Source of the DNA: Psychrobacillus psychrodurans
GTDB lineage: Bacteria; Bacillota; Bacilli; Bacillales_A; Planococcaceae
Assembly (NCBI GenBank): GCA_900114885.1
Contig: FOUN01000001.1
Span: 124,001 to 188,000, forward strand
Reading direction: 5' to 3'
DNA: 64,000 bases
The position numbers and the translations under genes are program-made. The notes beneath the pieces were generated by a model. The model was not told the origin of the DNA. It did not search any database and saw only the letters and a program-made list of their open reading frames with translations. Every line of letters begins with the position of its first letter. Positions within the stretch are counted from its first letter, which is position 1. This document shows positions 53,062 to 61,991 of this stretch, piece after piece.

Positions 53062-53625
53062 TTAAAGGGGATTATTTTGTATAAAAAAAGTCAACACTGT
53101 TGCTTCTTTGTTCTTATCTGCTGAAAGAAAAATATGTGGTATATTTCCTTCGAAATAGGCGCTATCACCTTGTTCTAAATAATGCAGCTCACCATCATAA
53201 TAAAGATTGATAGATCCGTTAAGAATATAAATAAACTCGTCTTCCACATGAGTAAATGGTTCTACATACTCAGCTTCAGGTAGGACGGTTACTATAACTG
53301 GCTCTACTTTACTGAAACGGGGACGATTGGCAAGTGCCTCGTAAGTATATCCAATCTCTTTATTTCCGATTTTTAATTTTTTTTCATTGCTTTTAACTAT
53401 TGATAATTTATTTTGAAGATTGGATTCCAAAAACCATGACAAAGGAGTATCCAACTCATGTGCTATTTTTGATAGAGTCGCTACAGCGGGTGCAGCTTGT
53501 CCATTTTCTATTTTTGAAATATGACTTTTTGTAAGATTGCATCTTTCAGCTAGATCTTGTTGAGTAAAATTCTTGCTTAACCTAGCTTCCTTAACTTTTT
53601 TACCGATATTATGTTGAAGATAAAT
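53062..53625 (-). CDS. XRE-cupin transcriptional regulator with apparent ATT start codon
   Basis: 187 residues: XRE helix-turn-helix (about 7-62: GKKVKEARLSKNFTQQDLAE, SHISKIENGQAAPAVATL), then a cupin domain (about 110-180: PFTHVEDEFIYILNGS, YYDGELHYLEQGDSAYF, IPHIF). The frame opens at a TAG (53640-53638) and holds no ATG, GTG, TTG or CTG before the HTH; the first TTG (53454) would delete it. ATT at 53625-53623 is eight bases after a perfect AGGAGG, so it is the probable start. Upstream of and co-oriented with the mva operon. Confidence 0.8.
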   Translation of the reverse strand: MYLQHNIGKKVKEARLSKNFTQQDLAERCNLTKSHISKIENGQAAPAVATLSKIAHELDTPLSWFLESNLQNKLSIVKSNEKKLKIGNKEIGYTYEALANRPRFSKVEPVIVTVLPEAEYVEPFTHVEDEFIYILNGSINLYYDGELHYLEQGDSAYFEGNIPHIFLSADKNKEATVLTFFIQNNPL

Positions 53626-54012
53626 TGGGCTCTCCTCCTAAAAGTATGCTTGCGATTAATAATCATATAATACATTAATTTTTCTCATTTGTAATTCTTT
53701 CAAAGCAAGTTCATATGAAAAAAGAAAACAACATAGCAAGGATTCCCTTAGTAATATTTAAAAGGAGCCTCAACCCAAATTTTAAGATGGAGAAAAGGAT
53801 TGGAAGGAGCGGCAGACGGCGACTCCAGCGGAAATGGGAGTTGTTAGTATTTCACTTTTTAATATGCTTTTATGAATTGATTCAATGAGTTCAAAATTTG
53901 TTCGAAAGAATGAGAAAAAGACAGAACTATTATCTTAATTTAATAAAAATTATAACTCTAGAAGTCGTTGTAAGCCTTTAGTTTAGAAATGAAAATAGCC
54001 TGTCTTAAGCAC
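53626..54012. other. 387-base gap with a truncated repeat
   Basis: Contains a fragment of the GC-rich interspersed element (53797-53850), described separately, and AT-rich sequence without a gene or clear terminator. Confidence 0.5.
53797..53850. repeat. Interspersed GC-rich element, copy E (truncated)
   Basis: GGATTGGAAGGAGCGGCAGA, then CGGCGACTCCAGCGGAAATG, matching the left module of copies C and D; the rest of the element is missing. Confidence 0.6.
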
Positions 54013-54501
54013 TCATTTATTCAATTTCCAAACGGCATAATTAAGACCCAATGCAAAAGCAACCCATCCAACATATGGAACCATTAGTGCTCCGGCTGTT
54101 TTATCTACTTGTTGAAATTCGTATGCCGTTAATGTAATGCATGCTAGCATAAGGGTAATTTCTACAAGCGCAGTTCCACGTAATCCCCATCGGAAAAATA
54201 GAAAGGACCATAAAAAATTCAAACCCAATTGTAGGTCATACAAGGGAACAGCAACTGGAGAGTCCTTCTTTTTTTGATCTACACGGTATTTAGCAATTCC
54301 CATTGTCGTGTAGAGTGTGGTCCAAACGATAGGAAAGACAGCGCCAGGGGGTGAGAATGATGGTTGTTTTAGTTTTTTGTATTTCTCCTGTGCATTTTTA
54401 TTAGCAATCCAACCAGTAATTGAGCCTCCAATCACTGGTATAAGAATACTAAGTGCTAATTTTTTTTTATTTATACGACCATTTACTTGTAGCAATTCCA
54501 T
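54013..54501 (-). CDS. TspO/MBR family membrane protein
   Basis: 162 residues, five transmembrane helices. TspO motifs: GSITGWIA, KQPSFSPPGAVFPIVWTTLY (about 44-63), LNFLWSFLFF and WVAFALGLNYAVWKLN. TspO proteins bind porphyrins and cholesterol-like compounds and are linked to oxidative or osmotic stress. AAGGAGG precedes ATG. Single gene, divergent from the phosphoesterase. Confidence 0.93.
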   Translation of the reverse strand: MELLQVNGRINKKKLALSILIPVIGGSITGWIANKNAQEKYKKLKQPSFSPPGAVFPIVWTTLYTTMGIAKYRVDQKKKDSPVAVPLYDLQLGLNFLWSFLFFRWGLRGTALVEITLMLACITLTAYEFQQVDKTAGALMVPYVGWVAFALGLNYAVWKLNK

Positions 54502-54636
54502 TTTACAGCCTCCTTGTTCTATTTGTTATTCCATTCCCTAAACCTTTCAAAATAATCTAGTTTTATCAAAGTAGATTAATTAGAAAAATTTGAATATGGT
54601 ATAATTGTCAAGTTAAATACATAAACGGAGGCGTCT

Positions 54637-56025
54637 ATGAGACTTAAAATATTGCATACAAATGACATACATAGTAATTTTGAAAACTACAAAAAAATAG
54701 TTACTTTGATTAACCAACAGAAAGATGAAGACACGATTATTTTAGACGGAGGGGATTTTGCTGATTTTAAAAGCATTGAGCTCCAAGGCACAAGAGGTAT
54801 GGCTGCTATAGAGTTATTAGCTGCCGCTGGTTACGATGCAATAACAATTGGAAACAATGAAATGTTCAATGGAATTGACACACTAGAACTTATGGCAAGT
54901 AGCAGTCCGATTCCGTTTATTAGCAATAATTTATTAAAAAAAGATTGTTCATCTATTAATGGGGTAAAGCCAAGCGTTATTTTAGAAAAAAATGGGGTAC
55001 GGGTCCTTATTACAGGGTCTTCCCCTGATATGGGAGTATTTAATGACGGGCTAGGCATTCATATGACTGACTACTCAAGAGCTATAAAAGAAGAGATATA
55101 TAAAAACAAAGGTAAGTATGATATTTGCATTTTGTTAAGTCATATTGGCACCTTTGCAGATGAATCTCTTGCTAAAGAGATTAAAGAGATTGACATTATT
55201 ATTTCTGCACATGATCATAAGTTATTTGAGCAGGCAAAGATTATAGATCAAACAATTATGAATAGCGCAGGTAATTACGGGGAACATATAGGCATTATGG
55301 AGTTAGATATACTAGATGGTAAAGTACATCTTGTCCATTCAGAGACTATTTCTACAAAGGATATAAAAGAGAGTGAACAGATAGAATCTATTTTAAGATA
55401 TAGTAAAGAAAGAGCTATAGAAGCATTAAGTAAACCTTTGTATACAATAGAACATCCTTTGTGGCATGACGTTGTGGAAGAAAATCCAATTTCTAATTTA
55501 ATAGCTGACGGGCTGAAGGATATGCTGGGAACAGAAATTGGCCTTATCAATAGTGGTATTTGTAATGCGGGAATATTTCATGAAATGACACAAAAAAAGC
55601 TAATCGAGATATGTCCTTCTCCATTAAATCCAACTTCTTTTGAGATGCAAGGGAAGTATTTAAAGGAAGCATTGGAGCAGTCATTAGATGCACAAATATG
55701 CTTAGCAGATGGGAGAGGTCCGGGATTTAGAGGGAGATTTGTAGGGAGCCTTCATGCTTCGGGACTTCAAATAGAACATGACGGGAAAAAGATTCATGCA
55801 ATATATGTGAATGGGGATTTGTTAGAAGAGGAAAGATGGTACATGGTAGGCAGCTCAGACTATCTACAAAGAGGGTCAGGTTATCCAAGTCTCATGAACA
55901 ATCGTAATGAAAAATACTTAGCAGAAGAGATTAAGGATGTTCTTCGATTATATGGAGAAAAACAAGATTTTTGTGATGGATCTTTCCTTCATAGGTGGAA
56001 AGAGGTTTCTAAAGTAAAGGGGTAG
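54637..56025 (+). CDS. YunD-like metallophosphoesterase/5'-nucleotidase
   Basis: 462 residues, no signal peptide, hence cytoplasmic. N-terminal calcineurin-like phosphoesterase with HTNDIHSNF (9-17), DGGDF, IGNNEMF (Asn where many have His, as in YunD), LLSHIG and SAHDHK; C-terminal 5'-nucleotidase domain. GGAGG precedes ATG. Followed after five bases by a P1 peptidase; the pair look like an operon. Natural substrate unknown. Confidence 0.88.
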   Translation: MRLKILHTNDIHSNFENYKKIVTLINQQKDEDTIILDGGDFADFKSIELQGTRGMAAIELLAAAGYDAITIGNNEMFNGIDTLELMASSSPIPFISNNLLKKDCSSINGVKPSVILEKNGVRVLITGSSPDMGVFNDGLGIHMTDYSRAIKEEIYKNKGKYDICILLSHIGTFADESLAKEIKEIDIIISAHDHKLFEQAKIIDQTIMNSAGNYGEHIGIMELDILDGKVHLVHSETISTKDIKESEQIESILRYSKERAIEALSKPLYTIEHPLWHDVVEENPISNLIADGLKDMLGTEIGLINSGICNAGIFHEMTQKKLIEICPSPLNPTSFEMQGKYLKEALEQSLDAQICLADGRGPGFRGRFVGSLHASGLQIEHDGKKIHAIYVNGDLLEEERWYMVGSSDYLQRGSGYPSLMNNRNEKYLAEEIKDVLRLYGEKQDFCDGSFLHRWKEVSKVKG

Positions 56026-56030
56026 TAAAA

Positions 56031-57080
56031 GTGGATCCTAAAAAGATTAGACAGCGTGGTATAAAGATTGGTAGATTACCTGTTGGTAAAAAAAACTGCA
56101 TAACAGATGTAGAAGGTGTGAAAGTAGGACATATTACATTAGATAGCTCACTTGGAGGAGAAGATTATGCTTGTACCGGAGTGACCGCTATTTTACCGCA
56201 TGGAGGTAATTTATTTCAACAGAAAGTAGTTGGGGCAAGTTACATTTTAAACGGTTTTGGTAAAACAACCGGACTTGTACAAGTGAATGAGCTAGGGCTA
56301 ATTGAATCACCCATTATGCTAACGAATACATTTGGCATTCCAGCAGTTACTCAAGGGACACTGGAGTACATGCTAGAAAACAATCCTGAAATAGGGGATT
56401 CTACGGGGACTCTTAATATAGTGGTAGGAGAATGCAATGACAGCCGGTTAAATTCTATTCGTAAACTCCCTGTTGAGCCAAAACATGCGATTGAGTGTAT
56501 TCAAAGTGCTTCGGCTGATGTTTCACCAGAGGGGGCAGTTGGTGCAGGTAAAGGTATGATTTGCTTTGGATATAAAGGTGGCATCGGTTCTTCATCACGT
56601 ATTATTGAAGATAATGATTCGGTATATACTATCGGTTGTATGGTGCTGAGTAATTTCGGAAGAAAAGAAGAATTTCAGGCTACTCAATATCAAGTAAATC
56701 AAATGAGAGATGTGCCTAATTTTCCTAAGCTAGCAGACGGGTCCATCATGATTGTATTGGCAACAGATGCTCCCTTAAGTAATAGACAGCTTACACGACT
56801 TGCTAAACGATGCGGGATAGGCCTAGGTAGAACAGGTAGTCATTTTAGTAATGGAAGTGGCGATATAGTTATCGCATTTTCCACTGCACATCAAATACAG
56901 CATAATTCACAAGAAAGTGTGGAGGTAAGGCGGCAATTACGAGATGACCACTCAATTATGAATGATTTATTCCAAGGAGTGGCAGAGGTAACAGAAGAGG
57001 CTATTTTAAATTCTTTGTCACAGGCTGTAACTACAACAGGGCGAAATGGAACGGTAGTTCATGCATATCCTTTTGAATAA
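56031..57080 (+). CDS. P1 family (DmpA/BapA-type) peptidase
   Basis: 349 residues. Self-processing Ntn-type aminopeptidase fold: GAVGAGKGMICFGYKGGIG, and the cleavage region ADGSIMIVLATDAPL, whose Gly-Ser gives the nucleophilic N-terminal Ser after autoproteolysis; also RTGSHFSNGSGDI. Start is GTG 56031, with AAAGGGG overlapping the stop of the previous gene. Members cleave D-amino or beta-amino peptides; substrate here unknown. Confidence 0.9.
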   Translation: MDPKKIRQRGIKIGRLPVGKKNCITDVEGVKVGHITLDSSLGGEDYACTGVTAILPHGGNLFQQKVVGASYILNGFGKTTGLVQVNELGLIESPIMLTNTFGIPAVTQGTLEYMLENNPEIGDSTGTLNIVVGECNDSRLNSIRKLPVEPKHAIECIQSASADVSPEGAVGAGKGMICFGYKGGIGSSSRIIEDNDSVYTIGCMVLSNFGRKEEFQATQYQVNQMRDVPNFPKLADGSIMIVLATDAPLSNRQLTRLAKRCGIGLGRTGSHFSNGSGDIVIAFSTAHQIQHNSQESVEVRRQLRDDHSIMNDLFQGVAEVTEEAILNSLSQAVTTTGRNGTVVHAYPFE

Positions 57081-57083
57081 AAT

Positions 57084-57120
57084 GAAGGCTGATCTTCTCC
57101 ATGGAGATCAGCCTTATTTT
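57084..57120 (+). terminator. Terminator after the P1 peptidase
   Basis: AAGGCTGATCT and AGATCAGCCTT with a short central stem, then ATTTTG. Confidence 0.85.
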
Positions 57121-57198
57121 GAATAAAGATATCATTTGGGAATTCAATATTGTGATGAATTTTAAATAACAACATTATATTATAAGGGAGGTGTTTAG

Positions 57199-57741
57199 AT
57201 GAATCTTGTTGCTTGGACAATAGTTGTCTGTGAAATTGGATTTTGGGTTGTTATCTTACTAGGCCTTTTAATCCGCTATATGTTTAAACGTGAAAAACTA
57301 GGCTTATTCTTTCTGGCACTGACGCCTGTTATCGATCTTGTTCTTCTCATCGTTACAGCTGTAGATTTATATAACGGTGCAATAGCCAATCGATTTCATG
57401 CACTTTCAGCAATTTACCTTGGAGTATCGATTGCATTTGGTAAAAGTATGATTCGATGGACGGACGAACGGTTTCTTTATTATGTGAAAAAACAAGGCAC
57501 GAGACCCATCCGGAAAACTGGTATGGATTATGCCTATCACTCTATGAAAGGATCTATTTTGCATCTTCTTGCTTATGTTATCGGTGCTGTAATTATTGTT
57601 GCGATGATCTATTTCATAGATGACACTACAAGAACAAAAGTATTATCCGGCACATTGGAACTCTGGTTATTCATTCTCGGAATTGATTTTGCTATTTCAA
57701 TTTCTTATTTCATCTGGCAACGGCCAAAGAAAGAGAAGTGA
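57199..57741 (+). CDS. Integral membrane protein, YmcC-like
   Basis: 180 residues with about five hydrophobic helices (1-25, 35-56, 62-80, 113-137, 150-172) and a basic middle loop KKQGTRPIRKTGMDYAYHSMKGS. Similar in plan to B. subtilis YmcC, but I am not certain of the family. GGGAGGTG precedes ATG. Convergent with topB; function unknown. Confidence 0.72.
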   Translation: MNLVAWTIVVCEIGFWVVILLGLLIRYMFKREKLGLFFLALTPVIDLVLLIVTAVDLYNGAIANRFHALSAIYLGVSIAFGKSMIRWTDERFLYYVKKQGTRPIRKTGMDYAYHSMKGSILHLLAYVIGAVIIVAMIYFIDDTTRTKVLSGTLELWLFILGIDFAISISYFIWQRPKKEK

Positions 57742-57755
57742 GCATACTGTTGTTA

Positions 57756-59885
57756 TTAAAACTCCAATTTAATTTTACCTTCAACAAATGCTAAGTAGGC
57801 ATCAAATTTTTGACCGTTTTCGGCTTCAAAACCTTTGATAATATTTGTTTTACCCTTTGTACAAAGCATTTTTATTTGGCTAGGGGTTACTTTTTTCTTT
57901 AAAAAGAATCCATTAAATGTCTGAGTACAACCATTTTTATATTCAGTGCAACCATAGAAACTTTTATGTGCTATGATAGACCCTTTTTGACATTTTGGAC
58001 ATATTACAATTGGGTCTCTCTTAAATTTGGAATCATATTTTGATGCACGAGGCGCTAGCTTTATATCAATTTGTTTTGTTTTTAATTGATTTGGTACTTC
58101 TTGCATTAAACTATGGATAAACTTAGCAATACTTCCTAAAAAGCGATCCATTGAACCTTCTCCATTACCGATTTTTCGTAAATAGGTCTCCCATTTAGCT
58201 GTCATCGATGGACTAGCGAGAAGATTACCGTCAATTGCCTGACAGAGGACTCGTCCTTTATCTGTTATGGAAACAATATTTTTCGTGACACTTATATAAC
58301 CGTGACGTTTAATAGTTTCGATAATTCCGCTTCGGGTTGCTTCGGTTCCAAGACCCTCCACTTCTTTTAAAATCTCCGTTTCTAGTTTGTCTTCCACAAG
58401 CTTTCCACAGGTTTTCATCATGGCAATGAGTTGGCCTTCTGTATATGGCTTCGGAGGCATTGTTTTACCTTCTTTAATACCAATATCGCTCTCGACCTTT
58501 TCCTGTTCCTGTAATGGAGGAAGAGGTTGTTCTTCTCTATCGCTAGTGGAGCGGGCAAACAAAGCCTTCCAGCCTTGATCTCGTTCCGTTTTTCCAGTAG
58601 TAAAAAAGGCTAGTCCATTCACATCTGTTATAACCTTCGTCTCTGTATATAAGTAGTCAGTATGAAACATCGCTAAAGTAGTACGAATGATTTCTTCATA
58701 AAGATTTCTCTCAAGACTCGAGAGTCCACCCAATTTAGCAGGGGTTGGGAGCTTCTTCGTTGGTATTATAGCATAATGTTCCTGTACCTTTGAGCTATCG
58801 ACATACCTTTTTTTAGGGGCGAATGAAGCAACTTCAAAAGTGTGACCAATAATCTGTTGATAGGATGAAACCTGAGATGCTATATAGGAAAACTCATTTG
58901 GTGTAATATGTCTTGCATCAGTTCTCGGATATGAAACTAGTTTTTTTTCATATAGTCCCTGCATTGTTTTTAGCACATCTGCTGGACTCGTTTTCCATAA
59001 ACGATTGGCAGTTGCTTGTAATGTCGATAAAGAATGGAGCTGAGGAGGCGGTGTTCGTTTATCGATTTTTTCTATAGAAGTAATGACACCAGGAGAGTTC
59101 GGCTGAATAAGATGCCCGGAAAGGAGCTCTTGAATCTTTTCTCTGTTGGATTCCTTTGCTTTTGCTTTTCCTTTGTATTTCCCTTGTTCCGCTTGAAAGG
59201 TAGCTTCTATCTCATAAAAGGGTTCTGAAACAAATTGTTCAATTTCTAGATGACGTTGATAAATCAAAAATATAGTTGGTGATTGTACCCGTCCTATAGG
59301 AAATACTTCCTTAATACCTTGTCCTTGCAATAAAAGAGAATATAATCTGGAACCATTCATACCTACGAGCCAATCACTAATTTGACGAGCCTTGGCTTCG
59401 TCGTATAATAAAAGATCCTTACGATTATCCTGTAAATTACTGAAACCTTTCAGAACCTCATCAACCTCTAAAGAATTAATCCATAAACGTTTAATCGTTT
59501 GACCGCGGGCTCCGCTTTGATTGTATATACTATAAAAGATATTCGATCCTTCGCGGTCCACATCACATCCGTTAATAACAGTATCAGTAGACTTGAGTAA
59601 TTTTTTTACAACAGAAAACTGTTTAAATTTCCCTTTAGCAATCTGAAATTCGTACTTCTCTGGCAAAATGGGTAAACTAGTTAAAGACCATTTATTCCAT
59701 TTTGGATCGTATGCTTTGGGCTCTTTTAATTCAACTAGGTGCCCAATTCCCCATGTAATATAGGCACCCTCTGGAAAAATAGAACAAGGGTGGATCTCTA
59801 AATAGCCTTCGTGACGTTTTACTTTAAAAGCATCTGCATATGCTTTTGCCTGACTAGGTTTTTCGGCTAGGATGACCGGTTTCAT
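57756..59885 (-). CDS. topB: Type IA DNA topoisomerase III, divergent paralogue
   Basis: 709 residues. Toprim domain VILAEKPSQAKAYADAF (4-20) and DVDREGSNIFYSI (about 111-123; the Asp-x-Asp-x-x-Gly metal site is retained, although most TopB have DREGEL); active-site Tyr in SYPRTDARH (about 317); C-terminal Cys4 zinc motif CPKCQKGS..CTEYKNGC. ATG 59885 follows AGAGGTG; 11 upstream codons are unlikely. Relaxes or decatenates single-strand-containing DNA. The sequence differs from B. subtilis TopB, so it may be an accessory copy. Confidence 0.88.
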   Translation of the reverse strand: MKPVILAEKPSQAKAYADAFKVKRHEGYLEIHPCSIFPEGAYITWGIGHLVELKEPKAYDPKWNKWSLTSLPILPEKYEFQIAKGKFKQFSVVKKLLKSTDTVINGCDVDREGSNIFYSIYNQSGARGQTIKRLWINSLEVDEVLKGFSNLQDNRKDLLLYDEAKARQISDWLVGMNGSRLYSLLLQGQGIKEVFPIGRVQSPTIFLIYQRHLEIEQFVSEPFYEIEATFQAEQGKYKGKAKAKESNREKIQELLSGHLIQPNSPGVITSIEKIDKRTPPPQLHSLSTLQATANRLWKTSPADVLKTMQGLYEKKLVSYPRTDARHITPNEFSYIASQVSSYQQIIGHTFEVASFAPKKRYVDSSKVQEHYAIIPTKKLPTPAKLGGLSSLERNLYEEIIRTTLAMFHTDYLYTETKVITDVNGLAFFTTGKTERDQGWKALFARSTSDREEQPLPPLQEQEKVESDIGIKEGKTMPPKPYTEGQLIAMMKTCGKLVEDKLETEILKEVEGLGTEATRSGIIETIKRHGYISVTKNIVSITDKGRVLCQAIDGNLLASPSMTAKWETYLRKIGNGEGSMDRFLGSIAKFIHSLMQEVPNQLKTKQIDIKLAPRASKYDSKFKRDPIVICPKCQKGSIIAHKSFYGCTEYKNGCTQTFNGFFLKKKVTPSQIKMLCTKGKTNIIKGFEAENGQKFDAYLAFVEGKIKLEF

Positions 59886-60350
59886 GAGGACACCTCTTTT
59901 CGGATATAATAGAAACATTCGATCTTTTATTATCGCATAAATTCAGAAGGTTTTCTAATGGAATTGAAGTCCTTATTACTATGCCCATCAAAAGAAAGAT
60001 TCCTTAAATGAACTTTGTGGTGTTGAACAGGCTCAACTATTGAATTGATACATATCTTTTAAATATAGTAAAAACTATACTAGGTCAATACATTGTATTT
60101 CCTACAATCTAGAGAAGCGGAACTATTAGTTTCTTCTCATTTTGGAATGCACATAAATCCAGATTTTTAATCTGTTTATGTGCATTTTTGTATTTCATGC
60201 CACAATATTTTACTTGTTGTCTTTTTAGTGTATGGATACCGATAGAAATAGATGTACTAGAATAGGCTTACATCTATTACTATATTTCATTTCATGAATT
60301 CGTTATGATAATTAGATAGTATTAGGAAAATAAAAAGAGGGTGCATAACA
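59886..60350. other. 465-base gap with an orphan terminator
   Basis: Between divergent topB and the response regulator. Holds small palindromes ATAGTaaaaACTAT and AATACATTGTATT (about 60065-60100) and a hairpin terminator (60146-60189) with no gene upstream on its strand. No convincing open frame; the longest with ATG is 17 codons (59958). Confidence 0.5.
60146..60189 (+). terminator. Orphan terminator
   Basis: AATGCACATAAA/TTTATGTGCATT with inner CAGATT/AATCTG, then TTTTG. Could end a small RNA in 59930-60145. Confidence 0.65.
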
Positions 60351-61046
60351 ATGTCAAAGCATATTCTACTTGTTGAAGACGATGTATCAATTAGCGAAAT
60401 GGTAGAGAAATATTTAATCACCGAAGGCTTTAGCGTTACATCTGCTTCAAATGGAGTCGAAGCACTGAATAAGTGTAAGAGTACTTCATTTGATTTAATG
60501 ATATTAGATATTATGATGCCAAAGCTGGATGGTTTAGAAGTATTAAAATTAATTAGAGAGAAAAGTGCACTGCCGATTTTAATTATGTCAGCAAAAGATA
60601 GTGATGTGGATAAAGCAATAGGACTGGGATTAGGAGCAGATGATTATATTGCTAAGCCGTTTTCAATGTTGGAACTGTCAGCACGAGTGAAATCTGCAAT
60701 TAGGAGAGCAACAATTTACTCGAATCATTCAGATAACAAGCAAGATATGTTGATATTCGGTGATCTTACGATTGACCTTATGAACTTTTCTGTCATGAAA
60801 AACCAGCAAACTATAAAGCTTACTTCAAAGGAGTTCGCCATTTTGAAATTGTTTGCTACAAATCGTCAGCGTGTCTTTACGAAACAGCAAATCTATCAAA
60901 TGATTTGGAACGATGAATATTATGGTGATGAAAATATACTAAATGTACATATAAGACGTCTTCGTGAAAAAATTGAAGACGATCCATCCAATCCACATTA
61001 TATTAAAACACTTTGGGGTATTGGCTATAAGTTTGAGGGGGATTAA
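60351..61046 (+). CDS. OmpR-family response regulator
   Basis: 231 residues. Receiver with VEDD (8-11), phosphoacceptor Asp53 in LMILDIMMPKLDG and Lys in AKPFS; C-terminal winged helix ending LWGIGYKFEGD. AGAGGGTG precedes ATG. Followed by its kinase after one base and by an ABC exporter; probable binding repeats lie at 62236-62264. Confidence 0.94.
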   Translation: MSKHILLVEDDVSISEMVEKYLITEGFSVTSASNGVEALNKCKSTSFDLMILDIMMPKLDGLEVLKLIREKSALPILIMSAKDSDVDKAIGLGLGADDYIAKPFSMLELSARVKSAIRRATIYSNHSDNKQDMLIFGDLTIDLMNFSVMKNQQTIKLTSKEFAILKLFATNRQRVFTKQQIYQMIWNDEYYGDENILNVHIRRLREKIEDDPSNPHYIKTLWGIGYKFEGD

Positions 61047-61047
61047 A

Positions 61048-61989
61048 ATGGTACTATTTCTTTCTATTATTATATTGCTATTACTCATCGTTATTTCTTT
61101 CCAGTACCGTGAAAAAAAAGAGCACAATGCTTCCATTTATTATACTTCTCAAAAATTACAATCCATCATCGCTGAGCAATCGGGAGAAAAAATTTTAAAT
61201 ATGACTACCAATAAGGAATTACAGCTATTATTCAATGAGATTAATAGGTTATTGGACCATAATCAAAAAGTTATTGCTACCCATCGTAAAATAGAAAACT
61301 CGACTAAGAAAATGTTGGCAAATATTTCTCATGATATAAAAACACCATTGACTGTTGTTTTGGGGTATACGGAAATGCTTCAACTTAACACTGCAATCAG
61401 TGAACAAGAACAGCAACGTTTGCTCTCAGGTGTTCATTCAAAATCACTTGAAGTCCTTCAACTAATTCATCAATTCTTTGATTTGGCAAAAATTGAAGCT
61501 GGCGATTCGAATTATCCCATTACAAGGATAAATGTGAATGAAATCTGTCGGAAAAATATTTTATCTTTCTATGATATCGTAACGACAATGGGAATTGACA
61601 TGCAAATCGACATCCCGGAATCAACAGTTTTTGCCCTTGGAAACGAAGAAGCACTGGACAGAATTTTGAACAATTTACTATCTAACGCCATTACTTACGG
61701 TGCCGAGGGAAAGGTAATAGGCTTAGCTATCGGATATGATGATAAGACTATTTCTATTGATATTTGGGACCGGGGGAAAGGCATTGATGAACATCATAGA
61801 GATCATGTCTTTGAAAGAATGTACACCCTCGAAGATTCTAGGAATAAGTCGTTTCAAGGCAGTGGTCTTGGGCTGACAATTACAAAGCGACTAGTTGAAG
61901 TGTTGGGAGGTTCTATTCATTTATCAAGTACTCCCTATGAAAAGACTGTCTTTAGCGTGTCCTTAAAAAGGATAACCTATATGGAATAA
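61048..61989 (+). CDS. Sensor histidine kinase with short N-terminus
   Basis: 313 residues: one transmembrane helix at the very start (3-18), then a short cytoplasmic region; DHp with His95 in NISHDIKTPLTVVLGYTEML, HATPase boxes NLLSNAITYG, DRGKGI, GSGLGLTITKRL. No extracellular sensor domain, similar to kinases beside lantibiotic/bacitracin exporters (BcrS/YxdK-like). ATG 61048 follows GAGGGGGA. Confidence 0.92.
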   Translation: MVLFLSIIILLLLIVISFQYREKKEHNASIYYTSQKLQSIIAEQSGEKILNMTTNKELQLLFNEINRLLDHNQKVIATHRKIENSTKKMLANISHDIKTPLTVVLGYTEMLQLNTAISEQEQQRLLSGVHSKSLEVLQLIHQFFDLAKIEAGDSNYPITRINVNEICRKNILSFYDIVTTMGIDMQIDIPESTVFALGNEEALDRILNNLLSNAITYGAEGKVIGLAIGYDDKTISIDIWDRGKGIDEHHRDHVFERMYTLEDSRNKSFQGSGLGLTITKRLVEVLGGSIHLSSTPYEKTVFSVSLKRITYME

Positions 61990-61991
61990 AC

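Noticed and set aside
53062-53454. Cupin-only protein starting at TTG 53454
   Set aside because: The same frame upstream encodes a complete XRE helix-turn-helix directly after a perfect ribosome site; starting at 53454 would discard it.
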